Assembly (NCBI GenBank): GCA_008638375.1
Contig: CM018032.1
Span: 36,739,251 to 36,803,250, forward strand
Length of the DNA: 64,000 nt
From: Nyssa sinensis
Lineage: Eukaryota; Streptophyta; Magnoliopsida; Cornales; Nyssaceae
Direction: 5' to 3'
The translations under genes were made by a program, and so were the position numbers. A model generated the notes under the pieces. That model was not told where the DNA came from. It searched no databases and was given only the letters and a program-made list of their open reading frames with translations. Each line of letters begins with the position of its first letter. Position 1 is the stretch's first letter. Below are positions 13,313 through 24,499 of this stretch, piece after piece.

Positions 13313-14317
13313 TTTGAGGAAAATAAGACTTGCTAACAAATTAAAAAATAATGAATACGTCCTTACAACTTAATGAATTTACCAGAAATATAAAAATGAA
13401 ATTAATATTGATTCAATATGCTATGTATTTTAATCCGTGATTATAGGATCACCCAAATGATGAAAAATGAAAAGAGAGTTATGGGGTAGCTATTGTGATA
13501 ACTACATGGAAATGCAATGCTAAGAACTCAATGTAAGTAAACTCGAACTCTAACATATGGTATTCCTAGCCAAGTCATAGTTTAATTTGATGCTGCCAAT
13601 TTAGTAATCTGTATATACCTGACATTGATGATCTCCATAATTTGATACTTGTTCTACATTGTGGATTCGTTGAGAATTTGATTGTCAATATCCTTATATG
13701 ATTATCTGTCATTTCTGTACTTACTTAGATATCAAAAAATTGTATGTTTCTCATAACTGAGAATTTGTTATTCCACAAATATGTACATCGCCTGTGGAAT
13801 CCTAATGATCATGATATTATTATGAGTGTCTGGAGTTGTAATTTGTCACAACGTCCATTTGATTCAGAATGTGAGTCAGTGTTTGGGAATAAGCCAAACA
13901 CTTAGTCCATAGAGGACATGATATATGTATAGAGCTTTAGTGCTATCCAGTAGCCGATAGTGAGTGGACTTGGATGAGCACTTTTGAGGGTATGTGTAAA
14001 AAAAAAAAAAAATGAGTTTTTTTTAGAACATTATTTGAAATACCCCGATCGAAATACTCGAACCTAATTACCAATTAATTAGGTGAAATGATGTCATTTT
14101 AACACTACAAGAATTTGAATTAGCTAACTAAGGAAATCACAAAGAAGTAATAACCGACACGAGGCCTTTGACATCGAAGCTAACCTAAATAGGAAATGAC
14201 CAGAAGAAACCGCTTCGTAAAAAGAGTAGTAGAAAAGAAATTATGAAGGAAAAATCCAAAACGGTAAATTGTGCCAGCCAAACAAGGCATAAGTCCAAAT
14301 GAGGAAAAATATCCAAA

Positions 14318-14400
14318 AGAGAGGCCAAGAGGATTTGAACCTTTGACCAAGTAAGGGAAATAATTTCATCCAAAAATTTTACGAAGTTGCTGTTAGCATG
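14318..14400 (-). repeat. Weak tRNA-like module in LTR2
   Basis: A B-box-like AGGTTCAAATCC is the complement of 14331-14342, at the position equivalent to the other LTRs. The A box is not recognisable. Confidence 0.35.
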
Positions 14401-14698
14401 TTTGGTGCTTAATTACACAACAAAAATATATATATAAACTCAAATTACCCCAAGCCCACCTCCCAAATTGGCTAATGGCCATACATGCAAACCCTTCATC
14501 ATTTGGTCAGCCTATACACCTCAGCTCCTACACCAGCACACGTTATTATAGCCGAACCCATGATGTGCATGCATTGGTGTAAATACATCGGTGAACCATA
14601 ATATATGTGGCCCTACATTTTGAAGACCTTCACATGTATGTGCTGAATATTCAGAAACTGGGAGTGTCAGAGACCCAAGTTGTGGGTACGCGTAAGTG

Positions 14699-14733
<35 letters not shown>

Positions 14734-16110
14734 CAAGTATGTGTGTGTGTGTGCATGCATTGTGTGTGTGACAACCTGAAGGTACACAAGGAGAGGAGGG
14801 AGATTTTGACTGAGTTGGAAGAGCCCTAAGAGGATCAAGATCGAGCCATCAAGTGAGAAGAGCCACAGTTAAAGGGTAAAGACACAAAACCCTCTATTTT
14901 CTCTCTCTAAGATATTTCTCTGGACTAACTATTTTGAGGTCTGAATTTTTGCATGCATGGCCTAGAAATCGATATATCTTATGAAGAAAAGAAATAATGC
15001 AACCTAGGAAGGCCTAGAACACCACACCTAGGATGAAACCGCCATTGTTGGACCTCCCATGTAGCAGACCTGAACCAGCTTTTATAAACCACATTTTTTA
15101 TACTCCAGCCCTAAACTAGACCCTTTGAGAGTTTGAAAAACCCCATTCCGCGACCTATAAGCCTAGACAAAGGCCCTCAAAATACCACTTGCAGGTTTCG
15201 GGTTTTAGAACTAATGTCACCAAACTACCCCAAAACTTGATTTTAAAAATGGGGGCTTGAATCCCATGAGGAATAGAACCCAACCAAAGAAACCCCATGA
15301 GATTTGGATCAGAAATGAGGGCGTACAAGCTAGTTGCAAGTCGCGACTATCCAAACCACCATGGCTCCTCGAGCTTGATTCAAGGCACAAAATGAATGCC
15401 AAATGATGGCTCAGACACTTCGTGACCCTCAACACCCAAAAACAGAGATTAAATGAACCCAAAACCTCACGAAATTGAAAGAAGAGAAAACCAGAAATTA
15501 TGGCAACACAGTCAACGTTTGGGGAAGAAGATGATGAGTCGACCGAGTCGACTCGCCCAACCCATTGGACCATTCATGTTAACCCGGGCACGTGTCGCCA
15601 TTAGATGGGTTGGCTCATTAAAAGTAACGGCGTCGTTTAGGCGCTGATATGTTGGGTTTTTTTTGTAAAACCTGAATTGGCTCTGTTTGGGTGCATAGAT
15701 AATAAATCAAAATAAAAATGAGAACTAACCTAACTGTGGATAGAGGGGCTAAATGGTATATCTTATCCCGATTCAGCGAGATGCACTGAACCAGTCGGTT
15801 CAAAGGCCAATGGAACGGTTTAGGGTTTGGACCAAGGGAACCAATTGGTTCACTATTTGAATTTTAAAAAAAAAACCCTTAACTTTTGTAAATTACGAAT
15901 CGACCCCCAAACTTTTAATGAATTATGTTCTGGCCCAGCCTTTGAAAAATTTATTTAAATAAACCCCTAGAAAATAATAAAATGATTAAATAACTTATTT
16001 AATTATTTTATTAATTGGGTAAAATGACTATTTTACTCTTGGACATTAAATAAGTCAAACGAAGCCCAAAATAAATAAATGAATAGTGTATTTTTACTAA
16101 TTCGGGCATT

Positions 16111-16572
16111 CCAGACTCAATGGTGGAGTCCGATTTAAAAAATTAAGTCCCAAAAAATAAAGACACGCAAATGATAAATGACTGAAATACCCCAAATGAT
16201 ACCCAAGGCCAAATAAACATAAAAGATAGTTCATTTTAATTATGTCAGACATTTTGGACTCAACGGTAGAGTCCATACTCACAAACGAAGCACCGAACAA
16301 AGCGATGCATGAAAGAGTAAAAGACCAAAATGCCCCTGAGTCGAAGAGTAGTCAAACGAACTCCGATTAAAATAAAAGAATAGTGAATTTTTCTTATTTC
16401 AAGCATTCCGGACTCAACAGTGGAGTCTGATTTATGAAAAAAGGCCTCGAGAAGTAAGAACCCGTAAAAGTACAAAATAACCATTTTGCACTTTTTAGTA
16501 CAAATGCTCGAATTGAATTCCGCAAAAGCCTAAATCAACTTTGTTCGACATTCCAGACCCAATGGTAGAGTT
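16111..16572 (+). repeat. Tandem array of about 147-bp units with a stem-loop, in LTR2
   Basis: Units are anchored at 16111, 16255, 16408 and 16554 (spacings 144, 153 and 146). The best copy, 16255-16275, is TGGACTC-AACGGTA-GAGTCCA, a perfect 7-bp stem with a 7-base loop. Confidence 0.65.
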
Positions 16573-17257
16573 TATTCTAGTAAAATAGGAACTCATTATA
16601 TAAAAATATAAAATTTGATGAATAACATAATTCAAGTAGAGATAGACTGAGTTATGTCGCAATGATTTTAGGAACACCGAAGGGCAAGGAGAAGGCAGTC
16701 TAGACCTTTCGGTTGGAGACAAAAAAAGGGACTGCATTCTCATTGATTAGTTCGGCTACACCGCGAGCACCGTTCCTTAGGGTTGAGACCAACCCATCAG
16801 GTATAATATTTTTCTAAGTAAGGAATAGGACTAAGTTTAGGAATGATTTGCATGTTGATTGAATGAATCGTATGTTTATTTGATGTTAGAAAATCACATA
16901 GGAAATGGTTGCTTTGAAACAAAACCTAGAGTTGATTGTTATGTGTTTATGTGTTCTTTTTTATTCTTTGGGAATTATGATTTATTTCATGTGTTGGTGC
17001 CGTGTGTGATTATGTTTTTGGAGAATAGTTAAGATTGTGAATGTGTGAATCGAGCATGTGTTTAAATCGATTGTATATAGCATACATACATGTGGAAGGA
17101 GTTTTATGATTTAAATTTTATTACTGTTTAAGTATAATGCATTATTTAAAGCATGCTTCATGTGTGGATAAGATGTTTCATTAATATTGTATTGTTGCAT
17201 GGTGGGATCAAAGCATATTGGCATAGTGTGATTCCTTGAAAGCATAGTATGGGTTGA

Positions 17258-17515
17258 GCAATTGGTGCCCAGTATCCAACAAATGTGATCCGTGAACGGG
17301 ACATTGGTACTCAGAATCCATCGGGAACGATCCGTAAACGAGACATTGGTGCCCAGTATCCAACGAATGTGATTCGTGAATGGGACATTGGTACTCAGAA
17401 TCCATCAGGAACGATCCGTAAACAAGACATTAGTGCCCAGTATCCAACGGATGTGATTCGTGAACGGGACATTGGTACTCAAGGTCCATCTGATGTGGTC
17501 CGTAAACGAGACATG
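17258..17515 (+). repeat. 42-bp minisatellite, about six copies, open in frame
   Basis: Alternating 42-bp monomers (gacattggtactcagaatcc and gacattggtgcccagtatcc types) form an 84-bp higher-order repeat. Because 42 is a multiple of three, an 80-residue frame (17285-17527, +) reads as 14-residue repeats around R-x-R-D-I-G-[TA]-Q. The minus strand is open too (17208-17405). There is no gene context, and it lies inside LTR2. Confidence 0.8.
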
Positions 17516-20061
17516 GGGGTGGCATAGAGTTTGCATGGGTGCGTCATGCATATTTCCATTGTGTTGTATGGATGATTTGAATGACATGTAGATATAAATG
17601 TACACTTGCACATGCCACGCTTTAATTTTGTTCCTTGCATTAGCATTATGTCATACCAACAGTTGAGCTGACCCATTCATGGGATATCATATTACAGATG
17701 ACACCCCTGGTATGTGAGACTCGATGAAGTTTTGAAGAAAGGAGAGGAAAATGACTTAGAAGTATATTTAGCCCTTAGGGCATATTTTGAAATGTAAGGG
17801 CCTAAGCCCAAAGGATATGAACAATATGTTTATCGAATGTACCTTGTGTGTTTATATGTTGAAGAAAATGAATGCATGTCTACTTGAATCCATTAGATTA
17901 TCTTTTATTTAACTTATTTCACTCACTCTCTGGGTTCGTGGAAATTCGGGGCGTGACAGTATGCCGAGCCTATGTCTGACAGCATCTATTCTGTTAGCAT
18001 CTCATATCGTTATTGATATCCTGACGATGCACTCATGGATTATTGATATGCTTTACTTTCCTATCTTTGGATTTGGATTGTTATCCTGTTGTTGTGGTAG
18101 CTATTTATTGTAAAGGTCGATTCCTATTATTGATTTGTTATTCTAATTTGGAATGTGCCTTTGGGACCTATGGGTCATGTTATGGATTCACATGCTTGGT
18201 GACTGGCTATTGTGATGTTATATCCTTCATATATCATTGTGATATTATCATTTGCTATTGTCCTTTATCTTCCTTTTGGACTAACCCTGGCCCATGGTAG
18301 AGTGAGGGAAGTTACTTACTAAGCTAAATTAGCTCACTCCATATTTTTATCTATTTTTCAGGTAACTCTATAAGAGAAGAAACAAAATGAGGCGACTAGT
18401 AGAACGAGTGGCAAGCTTGTGAACACTATTGATGATGTGAACTCCAAGTCATGATTTGAATGTGTACACTGTATGGCTGATCTAAATAATAGGTATTTGT
18501 AATGTTGTATCATTGATAGAGATGTCAAACTTGATTAGTGAAACATGATGACCAAATAGTACTTGGAGATATTTGATTGATGGTTTTTAGAGTTGGGTTT
18601 ATGGTCAAATGAATTACATTTGGTGTAGCTTTCGCATTACATGACTTAATGATTTATGATTTATCAATATGATTTATCATTCTATACGATTCATTTGATT
18701 TTGTACGGCCTGTCTGAGTGGCAGTGTCGGTCGTTGCCCCTAATCCGCGTAGGGTGGGTTTCAGGTCGCGACATACCCTATGGTTAGAGTTCAATAAATT
18801 CACAATATTTTCAATAATGACCAATCATAGAAGATTCTATGGCCAAAAATATTAGAACCTTAGTGATTGAGATCGATATTCGATAACTAGTTCGATAATG
18901 CAGTCTATACGGCTCACCACTAATATACCCTGTGGGCAGGGTTCGATAAAGTCACAATCTATTCAATAATGACCAATCATAGAAGGGTGTTCCATTTAAA
19001 CATTAAAATCATAACCAAAATCATTGATCATCAATAACAATCTTAGTTATTAAAATAAGAATTCCATATCGAGTACTTAGTCAAAACAATTCACAAATCA
19101 GTAAGAAACTGTATAGTGTTTTGAGTATTTTATGAAACATTTTCTTAGATCAAAGAAGACAATATAGATATCAATGGATCATTCAAAACATATACAATGT
19201 ATCTGTTATCAAGGCTATAAATAAATGACAATATATATATATATATATCGATAAGTCATTCAAAACGATAATAAATGAAAGACGTCTAATATCAAAGTCA
19301 TAAAGAAGTTCAATAGTTATATCTATAATAAAATTTACCTTAAACATGGCATGAAATACTCACCTGATGTCCAAAAGCTTATACCCAAAAATCCTTCCTT
19401 TAGTCGAAGGTCCTTATAATCACAATTCAAGGTCTTGTTACATTCTTGTTTAAAGTATCATACAATTTAATTGTTAGCTTAGAGCTCTTTTTATTCCAAT
19501 TACTCTCTTTCGATAGCTTCATTAAGTCTTAAGGATGTATTTATCATTTTTTAGTTTGTTACAAGGTCTTATTTTCCCCAAAAGGATGTCATTTTTAGGT
19601 CTAGAGTGTCGAAGAGAATCAGTTTAGGCTTTTTCAGATCTAAATTTACGTACCTATAGTTTATTTTAAGTCTAGGGGCATTTTCATAATTTCACACTTT
19701 TACATGTCATATTTTTCAGTACATCGTTTGCTAAAATGGACTATACCATTGAGTCCGGATTGTCTAAAAGAGTCAAGATAGACTCCTTTTTATATTTATT
19801 GGCTTTGGGCTTCACTAAGGATAAAATGATAATTTTTACATTTTACATAGTCTTAATTCTCGAGATTCTGTCTCGTAAAACAGACCTCTCATTGGGTCTA
19901 GAACGTCGTAAAAATTCAGAATACACTACCCTTTTATTTAATTTAGGCAACAAAAATGTTTTACTAAAATTAAATTATTTTGTTTAATATTATATATATA
20001 TAATTAATAGAATATATATATATATATATATATATATATTCTGTTAATTTTATAACACAAG

Positions 20062-20150
20062 TGCCACGGTGGCTCGGTGGCACAGTGGCACACACGTGGG
20101 GGTTTAGGATCTCACACGCACGAGGTCCCTGTTTCGAGTCTAGGGAGCTG
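20062..20150 (+). repeat. tRNA-like module in LTR0 (second), antisense to the LTR
   Basis: An A-box-like TGGCTCGGTGG (20070-20080) is followed by a B-box-like CTGTTTCGAGTCT (20129-20141). The host LTR runs on the minus strand, so the module is again antisense. Confidence 0.45.
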
Positions 20151-21126
20151 CGACTCCCCTTTATTTTTCTAATATTCATGGTGCCAAACAGTAGATAAAA
20201 GGGCAAAACAGGATAAGATATCCCAACCTCGTATGGGTTATCAAATTAGAGCACTTATCCATGTTGCCAAACAGGCTAATTTCCCACTTAACTTTTTAAA
20301 TCCCAAGCTCTAAATGACATAGTTTGGATTAACCAGATCTGCGTTTGGGCGGGTCCCAACCCGAACTTGAAACTGACCCAACACCGACCCGTACTGTTCA
20401 TCTTCTTCACCTACGTCCCCGTCACTGTTGCCCTAATTCAATAAATTTCAAAATTCTATTTTGTGAAGTTTGAGAGGGTCATTTCTTCTACTTTCAGTTC
20501 CTATGAGTTTCTAGAACATTGGGGATTATTTTCAATTGCTCTAGGGCTTCGAATTGAGCTTAAAAACTCCATTGAAATTTTATGGCCATTCTGAATAGTG
20601 GATTCGTTCAAGCCCAATGCTCCATGAAAATCCATGGTTCTTAGCTTAGTTTAATTCCCAATCTAGTGGCTTCAAGTTTACGTTCCAAGAATCAAGCTTG
20701 GTGCTTGATTTTGAAGAACCAAATCTTTGGACCGCGATTGTAAGTGGACTTTTCCTCCTTATTTTTTATCCTTTTGAAATGGTTCTAATCATTTTGGAAT
20801 CCTTGAAGGGTCTCGTTTCAATCCTAAATGCAAGAGATGGGTTTTGTGTTAGTCGATTCAGACCCAAACTTTGGGGCTGCCATTAATGAAAATTTTGTGG
20901 GTCTTGGTGTTCTAAGCCCTTTTGGGCCTCTCTTACACTCCCAAACTATGGCATGATGCTAACAGAGGCCATGCATGTGTTCTATCTTCATCAAATAGCA
21001 TGAAAAATCAATATTTTCTTAGGAAGAGAATTTCAGGTTTTGAGTGTTTTTACCTTCAACATTGAGTTTTCCTTTCTCTTTGGGTTCGGTTATGAGCTTC
21101 TAAGCTTTTTGTGTTCGACTTAGAGC

Positions 21127-21209
21127 TTGCATGCAAGCTTTCTTTCTTCTCTTTCTTCTCCTCTTTTTCTTCTTCTTCTTCTTCTTCTTCTTCTTCTTTC
21201 TCTCTTTAC

Positions 21210-21244
<35 letters not shown>
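21127..21244. repeat. (CTT)n and (CT)n microsatellites in LTR0
   Basis: A (CTT)n run lies at about 21167-21197 and a (CT)n run at about 21213-21245. They mirror GAAGAAG/GAGAGA runs at equivalent positions in the plus-oriented LTRs (10038, 11970). The frames at 21111-21443 are translations of these repeats. Confidence 0.8.
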
Positions 21245-21246
<2 letters not shown>

Positions 21247-21448
21247 GCCGCACACACACACACATTTCTATGTTTCTTCTTTGTATGCATAGCACACACA
21301 CATATATATATACAGATATATTCATATATATTATTATAGATGAGGTGTTGCATGAATTCTGATTGGTTTTGGAGGGTGGTCGAATGGGGTTTTATATGAC
21401 ATATATATATATATATATATATCTTGTGAGATATATAGTACAAAAGTG

Positions 21449-21522
21449 TTGTAGCTTAGTTGGTTTATTTTTTGGGCATAAGTTTCTTTCCTACTTTTTG
21501 GTCTTGGGATCAAACCTTGGCA
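21449..21522 (+). repeat. tRNA-like module in LTR0 (first), antisense to the LTR
   Basis: An A-box-like TAGCTTAGTTGG (21452-21463) is followed by a B-box-like GGGATCAAACC (21506-21516), spanning 65 bases. It lies about 370-440 bp from the LTR start, as in LTR3, LTR2 and LTR5. Confidence 0.5.
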
Positions 21523-21890
21523 ACCCCATTTTCTACTCTTTTTCCTCTTTTTATTGCATTAGTAGGAGTTTTGCACTTTTATTTAATATTTTATTCATTG
21601 AGTATATTTAATTTGTGCATCTCTAAACTTTTTAATATATTTTACATTCATTATAATTTTCTCTTTTATGTAGTTGACTTAATTTAACTGGATTAGTTAT
21701 GATACTTGGTTAAATATTTATGTATTTCTTAATTAGTTTCACCGTCATTTTTCATATGCATTTCTTCTATTTTAACTTTCACAAAGAATTATCATCGCGA
21801 CACTACTGTCATGGTCTAATCATACGTTAATATTCTTTTGAAGGTTACTAAGCACTCTTCATTATATAGTAATTAGGTCGGGATGTCACA

Positions 21891-21904
21891 TTCTCCCCCT
21901 CTTT
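21891..21904 (-). other. Polypurine tract of the gag-only element
   Basis: The minus strand reads AAAGAGGGGGAGAA, immediately before the LTR start TGTGACATCCC. This is the standard position of the plus-strand primer in LTR retrotransposons. Confidence 0.75.
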
Positions 21905-22053
21905 AAAAGAGTTTGGTCCCTAAACTTGAGTTAACTAAGAGTGCGTAGTATACTCCTTACTATACTAATCCCATAATAACTTAATAAACAACGATTCAAA
22001 AGTAATGTTTTACCTCAAGGCTTCTTGTTAGGTGCGGGACAATTATTTATCAA

Positions 22054-23019
22054 CTAATAGAGTCGTGGTTGTCCCCCATTTTTTGGGCAGTCTTTCACTC
22101 GGTGTCCCTTCTTGCCACATCCAAAGCAAGCTCCCGTGTTCCACCAGCATTGGTCATCCTTATGGTGACCTCCACATCACTGACACTTGTCTGGCTTATC
22201 CTGATCCGGCTCCTTTGCCCTGGCCTTTGAAATTTCACGTCTCTTGTTTGAATTCTCCCTTGTTTTCTTATTTGAACCTTCTCCCATTTTCTCAATAGAG
22301 TAAGCCCTTTTTCTTTGGTTTTGATCTTTCACATATTCTTCGTTGTTCTTTTCTGTGATTAGGGCTAGGTTCACTATCTCAAAATATTATTCAGATTGGA
22401 ATAGTGAAATACGATCATGAATACTCCGTTTTAGTCCCCGCTCAAATTTTTTGGCCTTCTCGCATTCAACCTCTATTATATTTGGAGCAAAGTGAGCTAA
22501 CTCAATGCATTTAGCTTCATATTCAGCCATTTTCATGTCTCCTTGCTTTAGTTCAATGAATTCCACCTTCTTTCCTTTGCGAACACTTTTTGGGAAATAC
22601 TTCTCGTACAAAAATTCCTTAAACCTCTTCTAAGTCAAGAACAGAACCCTTGTTGTGTAATTTCTTTTCACTGAGTTCCACCGACGCTTTGCTTTTTCTT
22701 GTAGCCTAAAAGTAGCAAAAGTGACCTTCTTATCCTCAGGATAATCTATCACCTCAAATATGTCCTCAATACTTATCATCAAAGTTTCAGCTTCATCTAC
22801 TTTAGGAGCTCTAGCAAATGTAGATGGTTGAAGTTTCATGAATCATTCTGTCAAGCTTGTTTGGTTTGTCTGGTTTATGTTGTTCCTTCTGTTCTCCCTA
22901 TTGTTCTGTTGCCTCATTTCATGAACTAATTCGTTTAGTGTTCTCTCCATTCTACCATGATCTTCTCTAGCATTCTCTTCACAGTTCGCATTGGTCCTAC
23001 CCCTTGTCCTATTTTCCAT
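22054..23019 (-). pseudogene. Ty3/gypsy-type gag (capsid-nucleocapsid), inactivated by stops
   Basis: One continuous minus-strand frame of about 322 codons runs from an ATG at 23019 to a stop at 22054-22056. It is broken only by in-frame stops at 22843-22845, 22630-22632, 22387-22389 and 22177-22179. Recognisable parts are a hydrophilic N-terminus with a short helix (RTLNELVHEMRQQNN), a capsid-like core (KVTFATFRLQEKAKRRWNSV, FIELKQGDMKMAEYEAKCIE, ERGLKRSIHDRI) and two zinc knuckles. The second knuckle, CFGCGKKGHRVKDC (22128-22087), is intact CX2CX4HX4C. The first (CX2CX3HX4C) has the fourth stop inside it. The family role is packaging of retrotransposon RNA in virus-like particles; this copy cannot make the full protein. 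Each stop is one C-to-T or G-to-A step from CAA, CAG, CGA or TGG. Confidence 0.85.
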
Positions 23020-23122
23020 TCTTCTGTTTCACCTATATCCACAAACAAGATATTCAGAATTCTTTAATCATATAGCCATTAAACTGCAAACACATTTATA
23101 TCAGGTTTTAGGGCGTGACAAA

Positions 23123-23134
23123 GCTCTAATTCCT
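23123..23134 (-). other. Primer-binding site (tRNA-Met type)
   Basis: The plus strand gctctaattcct matches GCTCTGATACCA, the complement of the common plant TGGTATCAGAGC site, at 9 of 12 positions. The LTR-end-like TCATGACCC follows at once. Confidence 0.6.
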
Positions 23135-23265
23135 CATGACCCAATTTGAAACCATTAGAATGGAGGGGACATGAAACTTTTAAGAATTTTTATACTAGGT
23201 TGAATGTTATAGTAACTCTATGCCACAACCTAGGTAAGGTAATGAAATAATACATAGTTGTAAAT

Positions 23266-24450
23266 AAAGTATTTAGATCATTACCTAATAGGTTTCAACC
23301 TAAGATTATCACTGTAAAAGAATGTAGAGACCTAAGAACTTTGAGAGTAGATAAATTAGTAGGTACTCTACAAACTTATGAATTGACTCTAAAACCCCCA
23401 AAAAAATTAAAAGGGATAGCTTTAAGAGTCATTGACAATGAAGGGAATTTAAGAGAATATAGAATAGCTTATATAACGAAACAATTTTAGAAGTTTCTTA
23501 AAGAAAATAATAAGTGAGCTACTTCTAGTGATAAAAAGAAAAGATATAACTTGAACAACCCTAATCGAGAACATTCTAGTAAAAACAAAACATTTGAGGA
23601 TAAAGAGAAAAACTTTGGCAGATGTTTTTGTTGTAATAAACTTAGTCAGAAAAGGGCTAACTATTCTTTAAAGAAAAAGAAGATGAAAGAAAACCAAGGA
23701 ATGCAACCTGGTTAAATGATTTTAAAAGTGATTTTTCTAAGAGTGAGTCTGATAATGACACTGAATCAGAGGAGGTTGCACATATAGTAGCCTTTATATC
23801 CTCTTTAGACGAGGAATCTTCATCTAATTCCAAATTTATTGAAGGGGGAGTTGATGTCTTGGATGAAAAAGAACTTCATTTAATGTACTAGAAATTATTA
23901 CATCAGTGTACAATTTCCTTATCCTTGAACAAGAAATGAAAAATAAAATTATAAAAAAAAAATTAGAAATACAAATTTTAAAAATTAAGTTACAAGATAC
24001 TAATTTTAAGTTAGGGACACTTAGTTATGAAAATTTATCTTCCATAAATAAAGTAGAAGTTTCTTAAATGAACATTACAATGCTCTTTAGGAAAATAATT
24101 CCTTGAAACTAATAATTTCTAATGTAAAAAAGGGAATGTTTCTCTAAAAATTTAGCTCTCCAAAGAAAATGGAAACTCAAAGAGAGCTCAATACACTTGC
24201 AAAACATGCTTCAGATACGAAAACCTTTAAGAGACGCAACTGGTTTAGGTTATAATGAGAAATAACTAGAAAAAGTCAAGAAACCTAAATATAATGGCAA
24301 TCCTAAGACAACTGAAATTCCTAAAGTGAACATAAGACGACTTAAGGTAGCTCCTCAAAGGTTTCACTTTCATTTCAGGTGTGGTAAAATAGGGCATGTG
24401 GTCTAAGAGTATTTAAAATCTTGAAAAACAAAATACTAAAAATACGCAAC
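23266..24450 (+). pseudogene. Decayed Ty1/copia-type gag (UBN2-like) remnant
   Basis: The plus-strand frame from 23266 reads KVFRSLPNRFQPKITTVKEC, then TLRVDKLVGTLQTYELTL and KKLKGIALRV. These follow the conserved layout of plant copia gag proteins (KVLRSLP..F..K..AI and LIGSLQTYE). A ruined zinc knuckle follows (CFCCNKLSQKRANY, 23619-23660). After a frame change comes an acidic ATW-type linker (SESDNDTESEEVAHIVAFIS, 23730-23800), then K-rich coiled-coil-like sequence. The text QNMLQIRKPLRDATGLGY (24200-24255) resembles a second conserved gag motif, and HFHFRCGKIGHVV follows. Multiple stops and frameshifts make it non-coding. No polymerase part is present. Confidence 0.7.
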
Positions 24451-24499
24451 TAAAGGATTCTATGAAGAATTAAATGTGCATTAACAGTTGCAATACTTC

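Larger units (their letters stand above)
13995..17958 (+). mobile_element. Solo LTR (LTR2) nested in LTR1
   Basis: It starts TGTAAA at 13995, followed by an A/T-rich 40 bases and AAATACCCCGATCG, and ends TTCGGGGCGTGACA at 17958. It is flanked by a perfect 5-bp duplication GTATG (13990-13994 and 17959-17963). It is 3964 bp long. It contains a tRNA-like B box (14331-14342), a (GA)n run (14701-14729), the stem-loop array (16111-16572) and a 42-bp minisatellite (17258-17515). The open frames within it are not supported as genes. Confidence 0.8.
11396..18773 (+). mobile_element. Solo LTR (LTR1), itself split by LTR2
   Basis: It starts TATAACATCCCTACTCG (canonical TGT with one G to A change) and ends TTTCAGGTCGCGACA. 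Flanking 5-bp duplications are TACCA (11391-11395) and TACCC (18774-18778). Without LTR2 it is about 3.4 kb. It contains two antisense tRNA-like modules (11547-11640, 12769-12857), a GAAGAAGAA run (11970-11993) and the stem-loop tandem repeat at 12995-13312. The minus-strand open frame at 12085-12513 is spurious: it has no domain and lies in LTR sequence. Confidence 0.75.
10500..23182 (-). mobile_element. Gag-only Ty3/gypsy-type element (TR-GAG-like) with 4-kb LTR, interrupted by nested LTRs
   Basis: Read on the minus strand, a truncated 5' LTR remnant (about 23132-23182) is followed by a primer-binding site complementary to tRNA-Met (23123-23134), a decayed gag (23019-22054), a polypurine tract (21904-21891) and the 3' LTR. 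The 3' LTR starts TGTGACATCCCGACC at 21890 and ends GGGTCATGACA at 10500. It is split by LTR1 at 11395/18774; rejoined it is about 4.0 kb. The internal region is only about 1.24 kb, and no reverse transcriptase, integrase or RNase H is present. It is either a non-autonomous gag-only element or one with a large internal deletion. The LTR holds a local tandem duplication of about 170 bp (11290-11395 plus 18779-18840, and 18838-18990). Confidence 0.7.

Noticed and set aside
17285..17527. Small repeat-protein gene
   Set aside because: The frame is explained by a 42-bp minisatellite inside an LTR. There is no promoter or splice context, and the opposite strand is equally open.
22087..22128. CCHC zinc-finger host protein
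   Set aside because: It is in frame with a decayed gag next to PPT and PBS, so it is the retrotransposon nucleocapsid knuckle.
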